64,000 nt of DNA from Polaromonas sp. AET17H-212 (GCF_002379085.1 NZ_NBZW01000009.1:62001-126000), one strand, 5' to 3'. Shown: positions 42,244 through 51,590, numbered from the stretch's first letter. The notes: a model not told the origin generated them from the sequence alone. Numbers and translations: made by a program.

Positions 42244-42753
42244 ATGACTGTCAAGGAAGGCTGGCGCGGCCGGTTCTATGAAGACTTCGAGGTCGGCGAC
42301 GAGTATCGGCATGCCCTCGGCCGCACCCTGACCCAGAACGACAACATCTGGTTCACGCTGTTGACGCAAAACACGGCTCCGCTGCACTTCGACGCCCACT
42401 ACGCCGCGCAGACGGAGTTCGGCCGCCCGCTTGTCAACTCCTGCCTCACACTGGCCCTCGTAACGGGCCAGACGGTGAGCGATGTCTCGCAAAACGTCAT
42501 GGCCAACCTTGGGTGGGACGAAGTCCGTCTGCCGCATCCGGTGTTCGAGGGCGACACGATCTATTCACGTTCCACGGTGCTGGACAAGCGCGAGTCACGG
42601 TCGCGTCCCAATGTTGGCGTCGTGACGGTACGAACCGAAGGCTACAACCAGAGCGGCGTCATTGTCTGCACGTTCAAGCGCACGGTCATGGTCTACAAAC
42701 GTGACGGCGCTCCGCGCACCGCACCACCGCTGCCGGCCGACAACAGCCCCTGA
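42244..42753 (+). CDS. MaoC-family hydratase
   Basis: 169-residue hotdog protein starting at the ATG at 42244 (AGGAG, 6-nt spacing). The motif TQNDNIWFTLLTQNTAPLHFDAHYAAQTEFGRPLVNS contains the Asn and His of the MaoC hydratase site, and LGWDEVRLPHPVFEGDTIYSRSTVLDKRES is the second half. The pattern resembles mesaconyl-/itaconyl-CoA-type hydratases. It may hydrate an unsaturated dicarboxylyl-CoA formed after ring opening. It stands between tetR and the ETF-quinone oxidoreductase gene. Confidence 0.88.
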   Translation: MTVKEGWRGRFYEDFEVGDEYRHALGRTLTQNDNIWFTLLTQNTAPLHFDAHYAAQTEFGRPLVNSCLTLALVTGQTVSDVSQNVMANLGWDEVRLPHPVFEGDTIYSRSTVLDKRESRSRPNVGVVTVRTEGYNQSGVIVCTFKRTVMVYKRDGAPRTAPPLPADNSP

Positions 42754-42811
42754 ACCGCCCCCTTTCGTCAACTTCGGCCCCAGGGCCGCCAACTTTTTTG
42801 ATTCTCTCCGC

Positions 42812-44497
42812 ATGAAGCCCACCTCCCTGCTCGATCAATACGGCCCCCGCGAAGCGATGGAATATGACGTGGTGGTGGTGGGCGCCGGCCCCGGCGGTTT
42901 GGCCACGGCCATCCACCTCAAGCAGCTCGCGGCAGAAAAGGGCGAGGACGTCTCGGTGGTGCTGCTGGAAAAAGGCTCCGCGCCCGGTGCTCACATCCTC
43001 TCCGGCGCGGTCATGGATCCGATCGCGCTGAACGAACTCTTCCCCAACTGGAAGGAGCTGGGCGCACCGCTGAACCAACCCGTCACCGGTGACGACGTGC
43101 TTTTCCTAAGCGAAACCGGTGCCAGGCGCACGCCCAACTTCCTGGTGCCCGACTGCTTCCACAACGAGGGCAACTACGTCATCAGCCTGGGCGCCCTGAC
43201 CCAATGGCTGGGCGAGCAGGCTGAAGGCTTGGGCGTGGAAATCTTCCCCGGCTTCACAGCCGCCGAGGTGCTGTACAACGACAACGGTTCGGTCAAAGGT
43301 GTAGCCACCGGCAACCTTGGCATTGGCAAGGACGGCCAGCCGCACGACGGCTTCCAGCCCGGCATGGAGTTGCACGCCAAGTACACCATCTTTGCCGAAG
43401 GCGCGCGCGGCCACCTGGGCAAGCAGCTCATCGCAAAATACAAGCTCGACGAAGGCCGCGATCCGCAAAGCCATGCCATCGGCATCAAGGAACTGTGGGA
43501 GATCGACCCGGCCCGCGCCCAACCCGGCCGGGTGGTGCACACGGCCGGCTGGCCGATGGACAGCCAGACCTACGGCGGCGGCTTTCTCTACCACTTGGAA
43601 GGAAGCAAGGTCACGCTTGGCTTCGTCACCGGACTCGACTACAAAAACCCTTGGCTCAGCCCCTTTGAGGAAATGCAGCGCTGGAAGGCCCACCCGGCCA
43701 TTCGCGCCCACATCGAAGGCGGCAAGCGCATCGGCTACGGCGCGCGCGCCATCACCGCCGGCGGCCTGCTCAGCCTGCCCAAGACCGTGTTCCCGGGCGG
43801 CGCGCTGATCGGCTGCGATGCCGGCTACCTGAACGCCGCACGCATCAAGGGCAGCCACGCCGCCATCAAGAGCGGCATGCTGGCCGCCGAAGCCGCGTTT
43901 GAAGCCCTGGCCGCCGGACGCAGCAGCGACGAACTCAGCGCCTACCCCGCTGCGTTCGAAAACAGCTGGCTGCACACCGAACTCGACCAGTCGCGCAACT
44001 TCAAGCAGTGGTTCAAGAAGGGCAGCCTCGTCGGCGCCCTGATGACCGGCATTGAACAGTGGCTGTTGCCCAGGCTCGGCATCAAGCGTCCGCCCTGGAC
44101 GATTCACCGCACCCAGGCCGACCACGCCACCCTGCGCCCGGCCGCCGAGATGCCGCAGATCAGCTACCCCAAGCCCGACGGCAAGCTCACCTTCGACCGG
44201 CTCTCCAGCGTATTCGTCAGCAACACCAACCACGAAGAAAACCAGCCCGCGCACCTGACGCTCAAGGACGCCAGCGTGCCGGTGCAGATCAACCTGGCGA
44301 AATACGCCGGCCCCGAGAGCCGCTACTGCCCGGCCGGCGTCTACGAGTTCGTGAAGAACGACGACGGCTCGGACCGGCTGCAGATCAACGCCCAGAACTG
44401 CGTGCACTGCAAGACCTGCGACATCAAGGACCCGACGCAGAACATCGTCTGGGTCACGCCCGAAGGCGGCGGCGGGCCGAACTACGCGGGGATGTAG
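42812..44497 (+). CDS. electron transfer flavoprotein-ubiquinone oxidoreductase
   Basis: 561-residue ETF-QO. FAD-binding GAGPGGLATAIHLKQ is near residue 21, LEKGSAPGAHILSGAV follows, and the C-terminal 4Fe-4S motif reads NCVHCKTCDIKDP. The start at 42812 gives the usual length; a later ATG at 42857 is less likely because MEYDVV is normally preceded by 10-20 residues. It passes electrons from ETF, reduced by the many ACADs here, into the membrane quinone pool. No etfA/etfB is seen in the window, so ETF itself must come from elsewhere. Confidence 0.94.
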   Translation: MKPTSLLDQYGPREAMEYDVVVVGAGPGGLATAIHLKQLAAEKGEDVSVVLLEKGSAPGAHILSGAVMDPIALNELFPNWKELGAPLNQPVTGDDVLFLSETGARRTPNFLVPDCFHNEGNYVISLGALTQWLGEQAEGLGVEIFPGFTAAEVLYNDNGSVKGVATGNLGIGKDGQPHDGFQPGMELHAKYTIFAEGARGHLGKQLIAKYKLDEGRDPQSHAIGIKELWEIDPARAQPGRVVHTAGWPMDSQTYGGGFLYHLEGSKVTLGFVTGLDYKNPWLSPFEEMQRWKAHPAIRAHIEGGKRIGYGARAITAGGLLSLPKTVFPGGALIGCDAGYLNAARIKGSHAAIKSGMLAAEAAFEALAAGRSSDELSAYPAAFENSWLHTELDQSRNFKQWFKKGSLVGALMTGIEQWLLPRLGIKRPPWTIHRTQADHATLRPAAEMPQISYPKPDGKLTFDRLSSVFVSNTNHEENQPAHLTLKDASVPVQINLAKYAGPESRYCPAGVYEFVKNDDGSDRLQINAQNCVHCKTCDIKDPTQNIVWVTPEGGGGPNYAGM

Positions 44498-44604
44498 CCG
44501 AGAGACGCTGAATCACCGGCTCCCATTCGGAAGCGAGCCTGGGCAGAAGTTGCCGCTCGCACTCGCAACCGGAGTCGTCGGCACCGGCATAGGGATTTCC
44601 CGAG

Positions 44605-44632
44605 TTGACGCAAACCTAACTATCGTTAGATT
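44605..44632 (+). promoter_or_regulatory. promoter of the second transporter operon
   Basis: TTGACG (44605-44610) and TAGATT (44627-44632) are spaced 16 nt. The operator palindrome lies between and over them. TATAAA at 44640 is an alternative -10 but too far from this -35. Confidence 0.5.
44615..44630. promoter_or_regulatory. TetR-type operator before the second transporter operon
   Basis: CCTAAC TATC GTTAGA: 5 of 6 arm pairs match, with the left arm identical to the sites at 32363 and 39636. It covers the spacer between TTGACG and a -10-like TAGATT, so repression by occlusion is expected. Confidence 0.72.
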
Positions 44633-44922
44633 AATACCCTATAAACAAGGCACGATGCATACCTCGCAGAACGGCAAGGCACAAGGCAGGCAAGCCGCCT
44701 ACCCAACACGGCCAACACGGGACAAACTTTGAGAAAATTCACTGCCCCCCCGACCGGTACCCTGGAAACCAGAGGCCATGGTCGCGCCCATGAATCCGGC
44801 CCATCCGAGCCGAAGGTCTGCACGACTGCGGCTGCCATCCTGGCGCACCCCTCCACTACGCTCGACCGGCAGACCCGTTCAATGGTTGAGCCCCTGCAGC
44901 ACGGCGCAAGGAACGGCCTGTC

Positions 44923-45714
44923 ATGCTGAATCTCACCAATGTCCAGATCGTTTACGACAACACCATCGAGGCGGTGCGAGAGGCCTCATTGGCCGTCGGC
45001 AAAGGTCGCATCGTCGCCCTGCTCGGTTCCAACGGGGCCGGAAAATCAACCACGCTCAAAGGCATTTCGGGCGTGCTGTATCCGGAAGACGGTGAGATCA
45101 AGGGTGGCCAGATCACGTTTGAAAACCGCCAGCTGACCGGCCTGGCGCCGGACGAAATCGTGCGCGCCGGCGTGGTCATGGTGCCCGAGGGGCGCCGCCT
45201 GTTCGACCAGTTGACGGTCGAGGAAAACCTCGTGATGGGCGGCTACACGCGCAGTCTGACCGACGCCAGGCGCCAGATGGAGATGGTGTATGGGCTGTTC
45301 CCGCGTCTGGTGCAAAAACGCAGCACGGTGTCGGGCTACCTGTCGGGCGGCGAACAGCAGATGGTGGCCATCGGCCGCGCGCTGATGTCGTCCCCGAAAC
45401 TGCTGATGCTCGACGAGCCCACGCTCGGGCTGGCGCCACAGATCAGCGAAGAGATTTTCGAAATCATCACCCGCCTGTGCCGTCAAGAAGGCATGGGCAT
45501 TCTCCTGGTGGAGCAGAACGCGCAGATGGCGCTGGCCATTGCCGACTATGGCTACATCATGGAAAACGGCCGCGTGGTGCTCGACGGTGAGGCCGACAAG
45601 ATGCTGCGCAACGACGACGTGCGCGAGTTCTACCTCGGCTTCGGCGAAGGCGGATCGCGCAAGAACATGCGCGACGTGAAGCACTACAAGCGGCGCAAGC
45701 GCTGGCTGTCCTGA
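44923..45714 (+). CDS. livF: branched-chain-type ABC transporter ATP-binding protein (LivF), second system
   Basis: 263-residue LivF. Walker A is GSNGAGKSTT, the signature YLSGGEQQMVAIGRAL, and Walker B LLMLDEPTLGLAP, with the LLVEQNA segment following. It ends with the basic tail RDVKHYKRRKRWLS shared with the other two LivF proteins in the window. AAGGA lies about 10 nt before the ATG. It is the first gene of the second importer operon, reached by a long leader with operator control. The order livF-livG-synthetase-livH-livM-livK-livK differs from the first system. Confidence 0.93.
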   Translation: MLNLTNVQIVYDNTIEAVREASLAVGKGRIVALLGSNGAGKSTTLKGISGVLYPEDGEIKGGQITFENRQLTGLAPDEIVRAGVVMVPEGRRLFDQLTVEENLVMGGYTRSLTDARRQMEMVYGLFPRLVQKRSTVSGYLSGGEQQMVAIGRALMSSPKLLMLDEPTLGLAPQISEEIFEIITRLCRQEGMGILLVEQNAQMALAIADYGYIMENGRVVLDGEADKMLRNDDVREFYLGFGEGGSRKNMRDVKHYKRRKRWLS

Positions 45715-45725
45715 GAGAAAAAAAC

Positions 45726-46508
45726 ATGAACGACACATTGTTAAGGGTCGAAACCCTGTCCAAGCGCTTCGGCGGCGTCGAAGCCGTTGCCGGTGTCAGT
45801 TTTCACGTCCGGCGCGGTGAAATCTATTCCCTGATCGGCCCCAACGGGGCCGGCAAGACGACCACCTTCAACATGATCAGCGGCGTCGTCAAGCCCAGCA
45901 GCGGCACCGTGCATTTCGATGGCCGCGACATCACCGGCATGCCGGCGCACCGCCTGGCCGCCATCGGCATCGGTCGGACCTTCCAGAACCTGGCGGTGTT
46001 CAAACATGCCAGCGTGGTGGACAACCTGCTGGTCGGCCGCCACTGCCACATGGCCACCAACGTGCTGGATGCCTCGTGGTTCTTCGGACGGGCGCGGCGC
46101 GAAGAGCTCGAACACCGTCGCAAGGTGGAAGAGATCATCGACTTTCTCGAAATCGAGGAAATTCGCGACATGCCGGTGGGCACCCTGTCCTATGGCCTGC
46201 AAAAGCGGGTCGAGCTGGGGCGCGCACTGGCCACCGAGCCCAAGTTGCTGCTGCTGGACGAAATGGTATCAGGCATGAACAACGAGGAGACCGAAGACAT
46301 TGCCCGCTTCGTGCTTGACATCCGCGACGAACTCGGCATTTCGGTCCTCATGGTCGAGCATGACATGGGCATCGTGATGGACATCTCCGACCGCGTCTGC
46401 GTGCTCAACTTCGGCCGCAAGATCGGCGAGGGCACGCCGGCCGAGATATCGGCCAACCCGGCCGTGATCGACGCCTACCTGGGCAGCAAAACCAAGGAGG
46501 CCGCGTGA
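45726..46508 (+). CDS. livG: branched-chain-type ABC transporter ATP-binding protein (LivG), second system
   Basis: 260-residue LivG with Walker A GPNGAGKTTT, signature TLSYGLQKRVELGRAL and Walker B LLLLDEMVSGMN (Met-Val replacing the Pro-Met/Thr usually after Glu). The segment GRTFQNLAVFKHASVVDNLLVG is typical. It overlaps the synthetase start by 4 nt (GTGA). It drives import together with the LivF 11 nt upstream. The signature motif is better conserved than in the LivG of the first system. Confidence 0.93.
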   Translation: MNDTLLRVETLSKRFGGVEAVAGVSFHVRRGEIYSLIGPNGAGKTTTFNMISGVVKPSSGTVHFDGRDITGMPAHRLAAIGIGRTFQNLAVFKHASVVDNLLVGRHCHMATNVLDASWFFGRARREELEHRRKVEEIIDFLEIEEIRDMPVGTLSYGLQKRVELGRALATEPKLLLLDEMVSGMNNEETEDIARFVLDIRDELGISVLMVEHDMGIVMDISDRVCVLNFGRKIGEGTPAEISANPAVIDAYLGSKTKEAA

Positions 46509-48373
46509 TCGACAACCTGGGCGCCTCGCTGCGCGACGGCAACACCACCCTGCCCAAGCTGCTCAAGCATTGGGCTCAGAGCTTTCCGGATGCGCTCGCG
46601 TTTCGCGAGAAGGACTACGGCATCTGGAACCGCATGAGCTGGCAGCACTATCTGGAGACCGCTCGCCGCTTCGCTCACGGCCTGAAGGCCCTCGGATTCG
46701 AAAAGGGGGACCGCCTGGCCATTGCCAGCGAGGACAGCCCCCACTGGATGTTCTCCGATCTGGCGACGCAGGCCATCGGTGGCATTGTGGTCGGCATCTA
46801 CCCCACCAACCCGTGGCCGGAGCTGCAATACATCGTGCACCACTCGAACAGCAAGTTCGTGGTCTGCGGCGACCAGGAGCAGGTCGACAAGGTGCTCGAC
46901 GCCATGGACAAGCACGCCACCGGCCTGCCCGACCTGGTGAAGATCATCTGCGCCGACATGAAGGGGATGCGCGGCTACAAGCACGACCAGCTGATGTCGT
47001 TCGACGACGTGCTCGAGCTTGGCGACCAATACGCTGCGGCATCGGCCCAGCACGCGGGCACCTTTGATCGCGCCATCGAGGACACCCAGCCCGACGACAC
47101 CTGCATGCTGGTCTATACCTCGGGCACTACCGGCCCCCCTAAGGGGGCGATGCTCTCGCACCGCAACCTGATCGTCACCGTTGACAAGCTCAAAACCCAT
47201 TTCAAACTGGACCGCCAAAACTACGAGGTGGTCTGCTACCTGCCGTTGTGCCACGTGGCCGAGCGTGCCTTCTCGACGGTCTTGCACCTGCTCACCGGCG
47301 GTGTGGTCAACTACGCCGAATCGATCGACACGGTGGCCGTCAATCTGCGCGAGATCGCACCCACGGTGTTTTTGGGTGTGCCGCGCATCTGGGAAAAGCT
47401 GCAGCAAGGCATTTTGATCCGCATGCAGGACGCCTCGCGCTTTCAGCGCTGGGCTTTCAAGCATTGCCTCGATGCCGGGCGTCGTCTGTTCGAAAAGGTC
47501 GAGGCGCAAGGGGGCCAGCGCAGCCTGTCGGATCGCCTGCACTTCTTCGTGCTGTGGTTGCTGATGTTTCGCAATCTGCAGAAATTCATCGGCCTGGACC
47601 GCATGCAGTGCGGCTTCTGTGGCGGCGCCAGCGTCTCGCCCGAGGTACTGAAGTTCTTCCGTATTCTAGGCATTCCGGTGTACCAGGTCTACGGCATGAC
47701 CGAGTCCGGCGGCGTGATCTTCTTCCAGCATGAAAAAGCTGTCAAACTGGGCGCCACAGGCCTGCCCATCGACGGCCTGAACTGGAAGATCGCCGACGAC
47801 GGCGAGCTCATCGTCAAGCACCCCGCCGTGTTCAAGGGCTATCTCCACGACGAGAGCGCCACCGCCAAAACCGTGATCGACGGCTGGCTGCACACGGGCG
47901 ACATCGTGGCGCTGGCTGACAACGGCGAGCTGATGATCGTCGACCGCAAGAAAGCCATCATCATCACCAGTGGCGGCAAGAACATCGCACCGTCCGAGAT
48001 CGAAAACGCGCTCAAGGACAGCCTGTATGTGCGCGAAGCCATCGTTCTGGGCGACGGGCGTCACTACCTGTCTGCATTGCTCCAGATCGACTTTGACACG
48101 GTGGGCAAGTGGGCACAGGAGCGCAAGCTGGCATACACCACCTACAAGAGCCTGGCCTTGCTGCCCGAGGTGCGCGAACTGATTGACGAGGACGTCAAGC
48201 GCGTGAACAAGCTGTTTGCCCGGGTCGAAAACATCCGCAAGTTCCTGATTCTGGAGAAGGAACTCGACCACGACGACGGCGAACTCACCGCCACCCAGAA
48301 GGTGCGCCGCAACGTCATCGAAAAAACCTTCGCGAAAGAGATCGCGATCATCTACGGTGGAGGGGCGGGCTGA
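46505..48373 (+). CDS. long-chain-type acyl-CoA synthetase embedded in the second transporter operon
   Basis: 622-residue AMP-forming acyl-CoA synthetase starting at a GTG that overlaps the livG stop. Motifs are intact: VYTSGTTGPPKG near 200, QVYGMTESGG, GWLHTGDIVALADNGEL, and the C-terminal TATQKVRRN with the adenylation Lys. It resembles the synthetase at 33311-35257 and holds the same place just before livH. Its stop overlaps the livH ATG (TGATG). Proposed role: activation of the imported acid at the inner face of the membrane. Confidence 0.93.
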   Translation: MIDNLGASLRDGNTTLPKLLKHWAQSFPDALAFREKDYGIWNRMSWQHYLETARRFAHGLKALGFEKGDRLAIASEDSPHWMFSDLATQAIGGIVVGIYPTNPWPELQYIVHHSNSKFVVCGDQEQVDKVLDAMDKHATGLPDLVKIICADMKGMRGYKHDQLMSFDDVLELGDQYAAASAQHAGTFDRAIEDTQPDDTCMLVYTSGTTGPPKGAMLSHRNLIVTVDKLKTHFKLDRQNYEVVCYLPLCHVAERAFSTVLHLLTGGVVNYAESIDTVAVNLREIAPTVFLGVPRIWEKLQQGILIRMQDASRFQRWAFKHCLDAGRRLFEKVEAQGGQRSLSDRLHFFVLWLLMFRNLQKFIGLDRMQCGFCGGASVSPEVLKFFRILGIPVYQVYGMTESGGVIFFQHEKAVKLGATGLPIDGLNWKIADDGELIVKHPAVFKGYLHDESATAKTVIDGWLHTGDIVALADNGELMIVDRKKAIIITSGGKNIAPSEIENALKDSLYVREAIVLGDGRHYLSALLQIDFDTVGKWAQERKLAYTTYKSLALLPEVRELIDEDVKRVNKLFARVENIRKFLILEKELDHDDGELTATQKVRRNVIEKTFAKEIAIIYGGGAG

Positions 48374-49245
48374 TGGACTATTTTCTGCAACTGGTCATTT
48401 CCGGCATCGCCGTCGGCCTGGTCTACGGCTTCATCGGCATGGGCTTTGCCATGATCTACCGCGCCACCGGCGTGGTGAACTTCGCCCAGGGCGAGCTGAT
48501 GATGCTGGTGTCCTACATCGCCTTCACCCTGGCCGGCACCTTCCAATTTGGCTTCTGGCCCATGCTGGCAGCAACTGTCGCGGCCTCGGTGCTGATCGGC
48601 CTGCTGATCGAGGTCTTGCTGATCCGTCCGATGCTCGGTCAGCCGGTGTTTTCCACGGTGATGGTGACCATTGGCCTAGCCGTGATCCTGCGCTCGGTGG
48701 TGGTGCTGATCTGGGGCGCAGACCCCATGCCGCTCAATTCCGGCCTGCCAACGGAGGTCATCAAGATCGGCCCGGCCGGCCTGTACCCGGCGCAGCTGTA
48801 TTCCGTTGGGCTGATGGCGGCCGTACTGCTCGGCCTGTGGACCTTCTTTCGCTATTCACGGGTCGGTATCGCCATGCGTGCCACCGCCAACGTGCAAACT
48901 GCAGCCCTGCTGATGGGCATCAATGTCAAGCGCATCTTCGCTTTGTCCTGGGCCCTGTCGGCCGGTCTCGCCGCCATTGCCGGCGTGTTGATCGGCGTGA
49001 TCTACGATGTCAACCCCGGCATGTGGACGACCGGTCTGCGCAGCTTTCCGGCGGTCATTTTGGGCGGGCTGGACTCGGTATTCGGTGCCGCACTCGGCGG
49101 CATCCTGATCGGGGTGGTCGAGAACCTGTCGGAAGGCTATATCGGCCGCGGCATGAAGGAGATCGCCGGTTTTGTTTTGATCCTCGTCGTCCTTATGGTC
49201 AGACCCTATGGCCTGTTCGGCAAACCTGATATCGAGCGTGTCTGA
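48373..49245 (+). CDS. livH: branched-chain-type ABC transporter permease (LivH), second system
   Basis: 290-residue membrane permease. Features are GIAVGLVYGFIGMGFAMIYRATGVVNFAQGELMML, the conserved LIEVLLIRPMLGQ, and the coupling loop AMRATANVQTAALLMGINVKRIFALSWALS. GGAGGGG precedes the start. About eight hydrophobic helices are predicted by eye. The gene overlaps both neighbours by one or more bases, so the complex should be made in fixed ratio. Confidence 0.93.
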   Translation: MDYFLQLVISGIAVGLVYGFIGMGFAMIYRATGVVNFAQGELMMLVSYIAFTLAGTFQFGFWPMLAATVAASVLIGLLIEVLLIRPMLGQPVFSTVMVTIGLAVILRSVVVLIWGADPMPLNSGLPTEVIKIGPAGLYPAQLYSVGLMAAVLLGLWTFFRYSRVGIAMRATANVQTAALLMGINVKRIFALSWALSAGLAAIAGVLIGVIYDVNPGMWTTGLRSFPAVILGGLDSVFGAALGGILIGVVENLSEGYIGRGMKEIAGFVLILVVLMVRPYGLFGKPDIERV

Positions 49246-50291
49246 TGCGTAGCGGAAATTTCAAACAAAACTATCGTCAACTGCTGGCACTGACCGACTC
49301 GGTTCCTGTCATCGTCTGGTCGTGTCTGCTGGTGGCGCTGCTGGCGGCCGCGCCACTGCTGCTGTCCAAGTACTATGTCTCCGTCATTTTGCTGCTCCTG
49401 ATCACAGCGGTGGGGGTGTTGGGCCTGAACCTGCTGACCGGGACCACCGGGCTGATCTCGCTCGGGCACTCGGGCTTTCTGGCGGTCGGCGCCTACACGG
49501 CCGGTATCGTGGCCGGCAAACTTGGCTGGCCGATGCTGGCGGCCATCTTCGCCGGCGGCGTGAGCGCTGCCGTCGCCGGGATCATCGTGGGCATACCGTC
49601 GCTGCGCCTCAAGGGCCTGTATCTCGCCATCACGACGATGGCGTTCGCCGTGATCATCAACCACCTGATCCTCAACGGCGGCAGTCTCACCGGCGGCTCG
49701 GAGGGCCTGACGGTGCCGCAGCCCTCCCTGTTCGGCCAGGCGCTGGGGGCCGAGCGTGGCTACTATTACGTGGTGCTGTCCTTTGTGGTGGTGTTCACCT
49801 TCATCACCCTGAACATCCTGCGCAGCCGCATTGGCCGGGCGTTCCTGGCGATTCGGGAGCACGACATCGCCGCCAAGGCCATGGGCGTCAACCTGGTGCG
49901 CTACAAGTTGCTGGCGTTCATGGTCAGCGCCTTCTACACCGGCATCGCCGGGGGCTTGCTGGCCTACTACACACGCTACCTGAACGTGGACAGCTTCAGC
50001 CTGCTGATATCGATCGAGGCGCTCTCCATGCTCATCGTGGGTGGCCTGGGTTCGGTGGCCGGAGCCTTGCTCGGCACGGCTTTCATCGTCCTGCTCAATG
50101 AGAGCCTGGGCTTCGTATTCGGCATGATCGGCGCCAGCTTCGGCGGGTCGGGCTCCACTGCCGCCTATGAGATCAAAGGCGTCATTTATGGGCTCGCGAT
50201 TGTGTTGTTCCTGCGTTTTGAGCCCGATGGCCTCATGGGGCGATGGCGCGACATCAAGCATTACTGGACCCACTGGCCCTTCCGTTTCTGA
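49245..50291 (+). CDS. livM: branched-chain-type ABC transporter permease (LivM), second system
   Basis: 348-residue LivM. It has LLITAVGVLGLNLLTGTTGLISLGHSGFLAVGAYTAG, SLRLKGLYLAITTMAFAVI, and the coupling loop AFLAIREHDIAAKAMGVNLVRYKLLAFMVSA. The SLGHSG motif is the common form, unlike the HFGYAA of the first system. It starts within the livH stop codon (TGATG). The C-terminal KHYWTHWPFRF tail resembles LVWPFGYARK of the other LivM in position. Confidence 0.93.
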   Translation: MRSGNFKQNYRQLLALTDSVPVIVWSCLLVALLAAAPLLLSKYYVSVILLLLITAVGVLGLNLLTGTTGLISLGHSGFLAVGAYTAGIVAGKLGWPMLAAIFAGGVSAAVAGIIVGIPSLRLKGLYLAITTMAFAVIINHLILNGGSLTGGSEGLTVPQPSLFGQALGAERGYYYVVLSFVVVFTFITLNILRSRIGRAFLAIREHDIAAKAMGVNLVRYKLLAFMVSAFYTGIAGGLLAYYTRYLNVDSFSLLISIEALSMLIVGGLGSVAGALLGTAFIVLLNESLGFVFGMIGASFGGSGSTAAYEIKGVIYGLAIVLFLRFEPDGLMGRWRDIKHYWTHWPFRF

Positions 50292-50332
50292 CCCCGCAGC
50301 ACACGCGCTGCTTATTCCACAGGAGACCTGAG

Positions 50333-51535
50333 ATGCGAACACTACAGAAGCTGACCCAGCGCCTTTGCCTCAGCGCACTCGCCACACTGACCTTCGGCAG
50401 CGCACAGGCGGCAGACCCCGGGGTCACGAACGACAAACTCGTGCTCGGTGCCGTGATGCCGCTCAGCGGCCCGCCCAGCATCATCGGCAAGGCAATTGCC
50501 ACGACCTTGAAAGTCTGGGAACAAGACGTCAATGCGCGCGGCGGCATCGGCGGACGCAAGGTCGACATTCGCATCGAGGACGACGGCTATGTGCCGCAGC
50601 GCGCCGTCCAGGGCCTCAAAAAGCTGATTGATGTTGATCATATCTTTGGCTTGATCGGAGTCTCCGGCTCATCGCAGTTGCTGGCCATGCTGCCCATCAT
50701 CGACGAGCAGAAGATCCCCGCGATCAACCACATCGCGGTCAACAGCGCCCACTTCAACCCACCGCACAAGACGCTGTTCAATATCGGTGCAACTTACTGC
50801 CAGGAGGTCTCTGCCAGCATGAAGCATCTGGTGACATCCCAGAAGCTGCAGGGCTCCAAGTTCGGCCTGATATTTCAGGAGGATGATTATGGCGTCGATG
50901 TCAAGTGTGGCTACGACCAGGCCCTGAAAGAGCTCGGTTTGAAAAGCAGCATCGAAGTTGCCTACAAACGCGGGGCGAAGGATTTTTCCGCCGAGGTGTT
51001 GAGCGTGCAGCGCGCCGGCGCCACCTTTGTGCTGACCGGCGGCATCATCACCGAAACCGCCGCAATGCTCAAAGAGATCGCGAAGAACCAGATGCAAGTC
51101 GTGCGCCTGGCCGCTCACCCTTCGCATCTGCCTGCGGTGCTGGCCCTGGCCGGCCCGGCAGCGGACGGCATGTACGTCGCCGAGTATGTGCCTCCAGTGA
51201 CCGACACTGAAACCCAGGGCATCGGCAAACTCACAGCACTGACCTACAAATACTTTTCAGCCAATGAGGTCAAGGGCATGAACCGGTATTCATTGACCGC
51301 CTATGTGGGTGTCCAGTTGCTCGAATCAGCGCTCAACGCCTGTGCCAAAAACCTCACGCGTGCCTGCGTGGTCGAAAAGCTCGAACAGACCAAGAATTTC
51401 ACTAGCGACGGCATCATGGCCCCCTTGACCTTCGGGCCCAATGTTCGACAGTCGGGCACCCGCCCCATTTTGCTGAAGGCGAATGCCAGCGCCGGGAAAT
51501 TCGAGCGAGCCTCTGAATTTCTGAGCGCCAAGTGA
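50333..51535 (+). CDS. livK: periplasmic substrate-binding protein, second system, copy 1
   Basis: 400-residue binding protein. The start at 50333 is backed by AGGAG at 7-nt spacing. The signal peptide covers about 25 residues, with cleavage near AQAADPG. The mature protein has VLGAVMPLSGPPSIIGKAIATTLKVWEQDVNARGGIGGRKVDIRIEDDGYVPQRA, a type 1 periplasmic fold. It is clearly homologous to the next gene along its whole length, so this is a tandem duplication. The ligand is unknown; a hydrophobic or aromatic-like acid is typical of this subfamily. Confidence 0.92.
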   Translation: MRTLQKLTQRLCLSALATLTFGSAQAADPGVTNDKLVLGAVMPLSGPPSIIGKAIATTLKVWEQDVNARGGIGGRKVDIRIEDDGYVPQRAVQGLKKLIDVDHIFGLIGVSGSSQLLAMLPIIDEQKIPAINHIAVNSAHFNPPHKTLFNIGATYCQEVSASMKHLVTSQKLQGSKFGLIFQEDDYGVDVKCGYDQALKELGLKSSIEVAYKRGAKDFSAEVLSVQRAGATFVLTGGIITETAAMLKEIAKNQMQVVRLAAHPSHLPAVLALAGPAADGMYVAEYVPPVTDTETQGIGKLTALTYKYFSANEVKGMNRYSLTAYVGVQLLESALNACAKNLTRACVVEKLEQTKNFTSDGIMAPLTFGPNVRQSGTRPILLKANASAGKFERASEFLSAK

Positions 51536-51590
51536 TCCTGACGACGCGCCACTAGCCCCACCCCCATTTCTCAACCAGGAGTGCCTTTTC

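Larger units (their letters stand above)
44498..44922. other. 425-nt non-coding leader of the second transporter operon
   Basis: No convincing gene lies here; the short frames have random composition. It contains a promoter (TTGACG at 44605), an operator palindrome at 44615 and then about 280 nt of untranslated leader before livF at 44923. The leader has patches of low complexity but no hairpin with a T-run that I can defend. Its length leaves room for post-transcriptional control. Confidence 0.55.
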
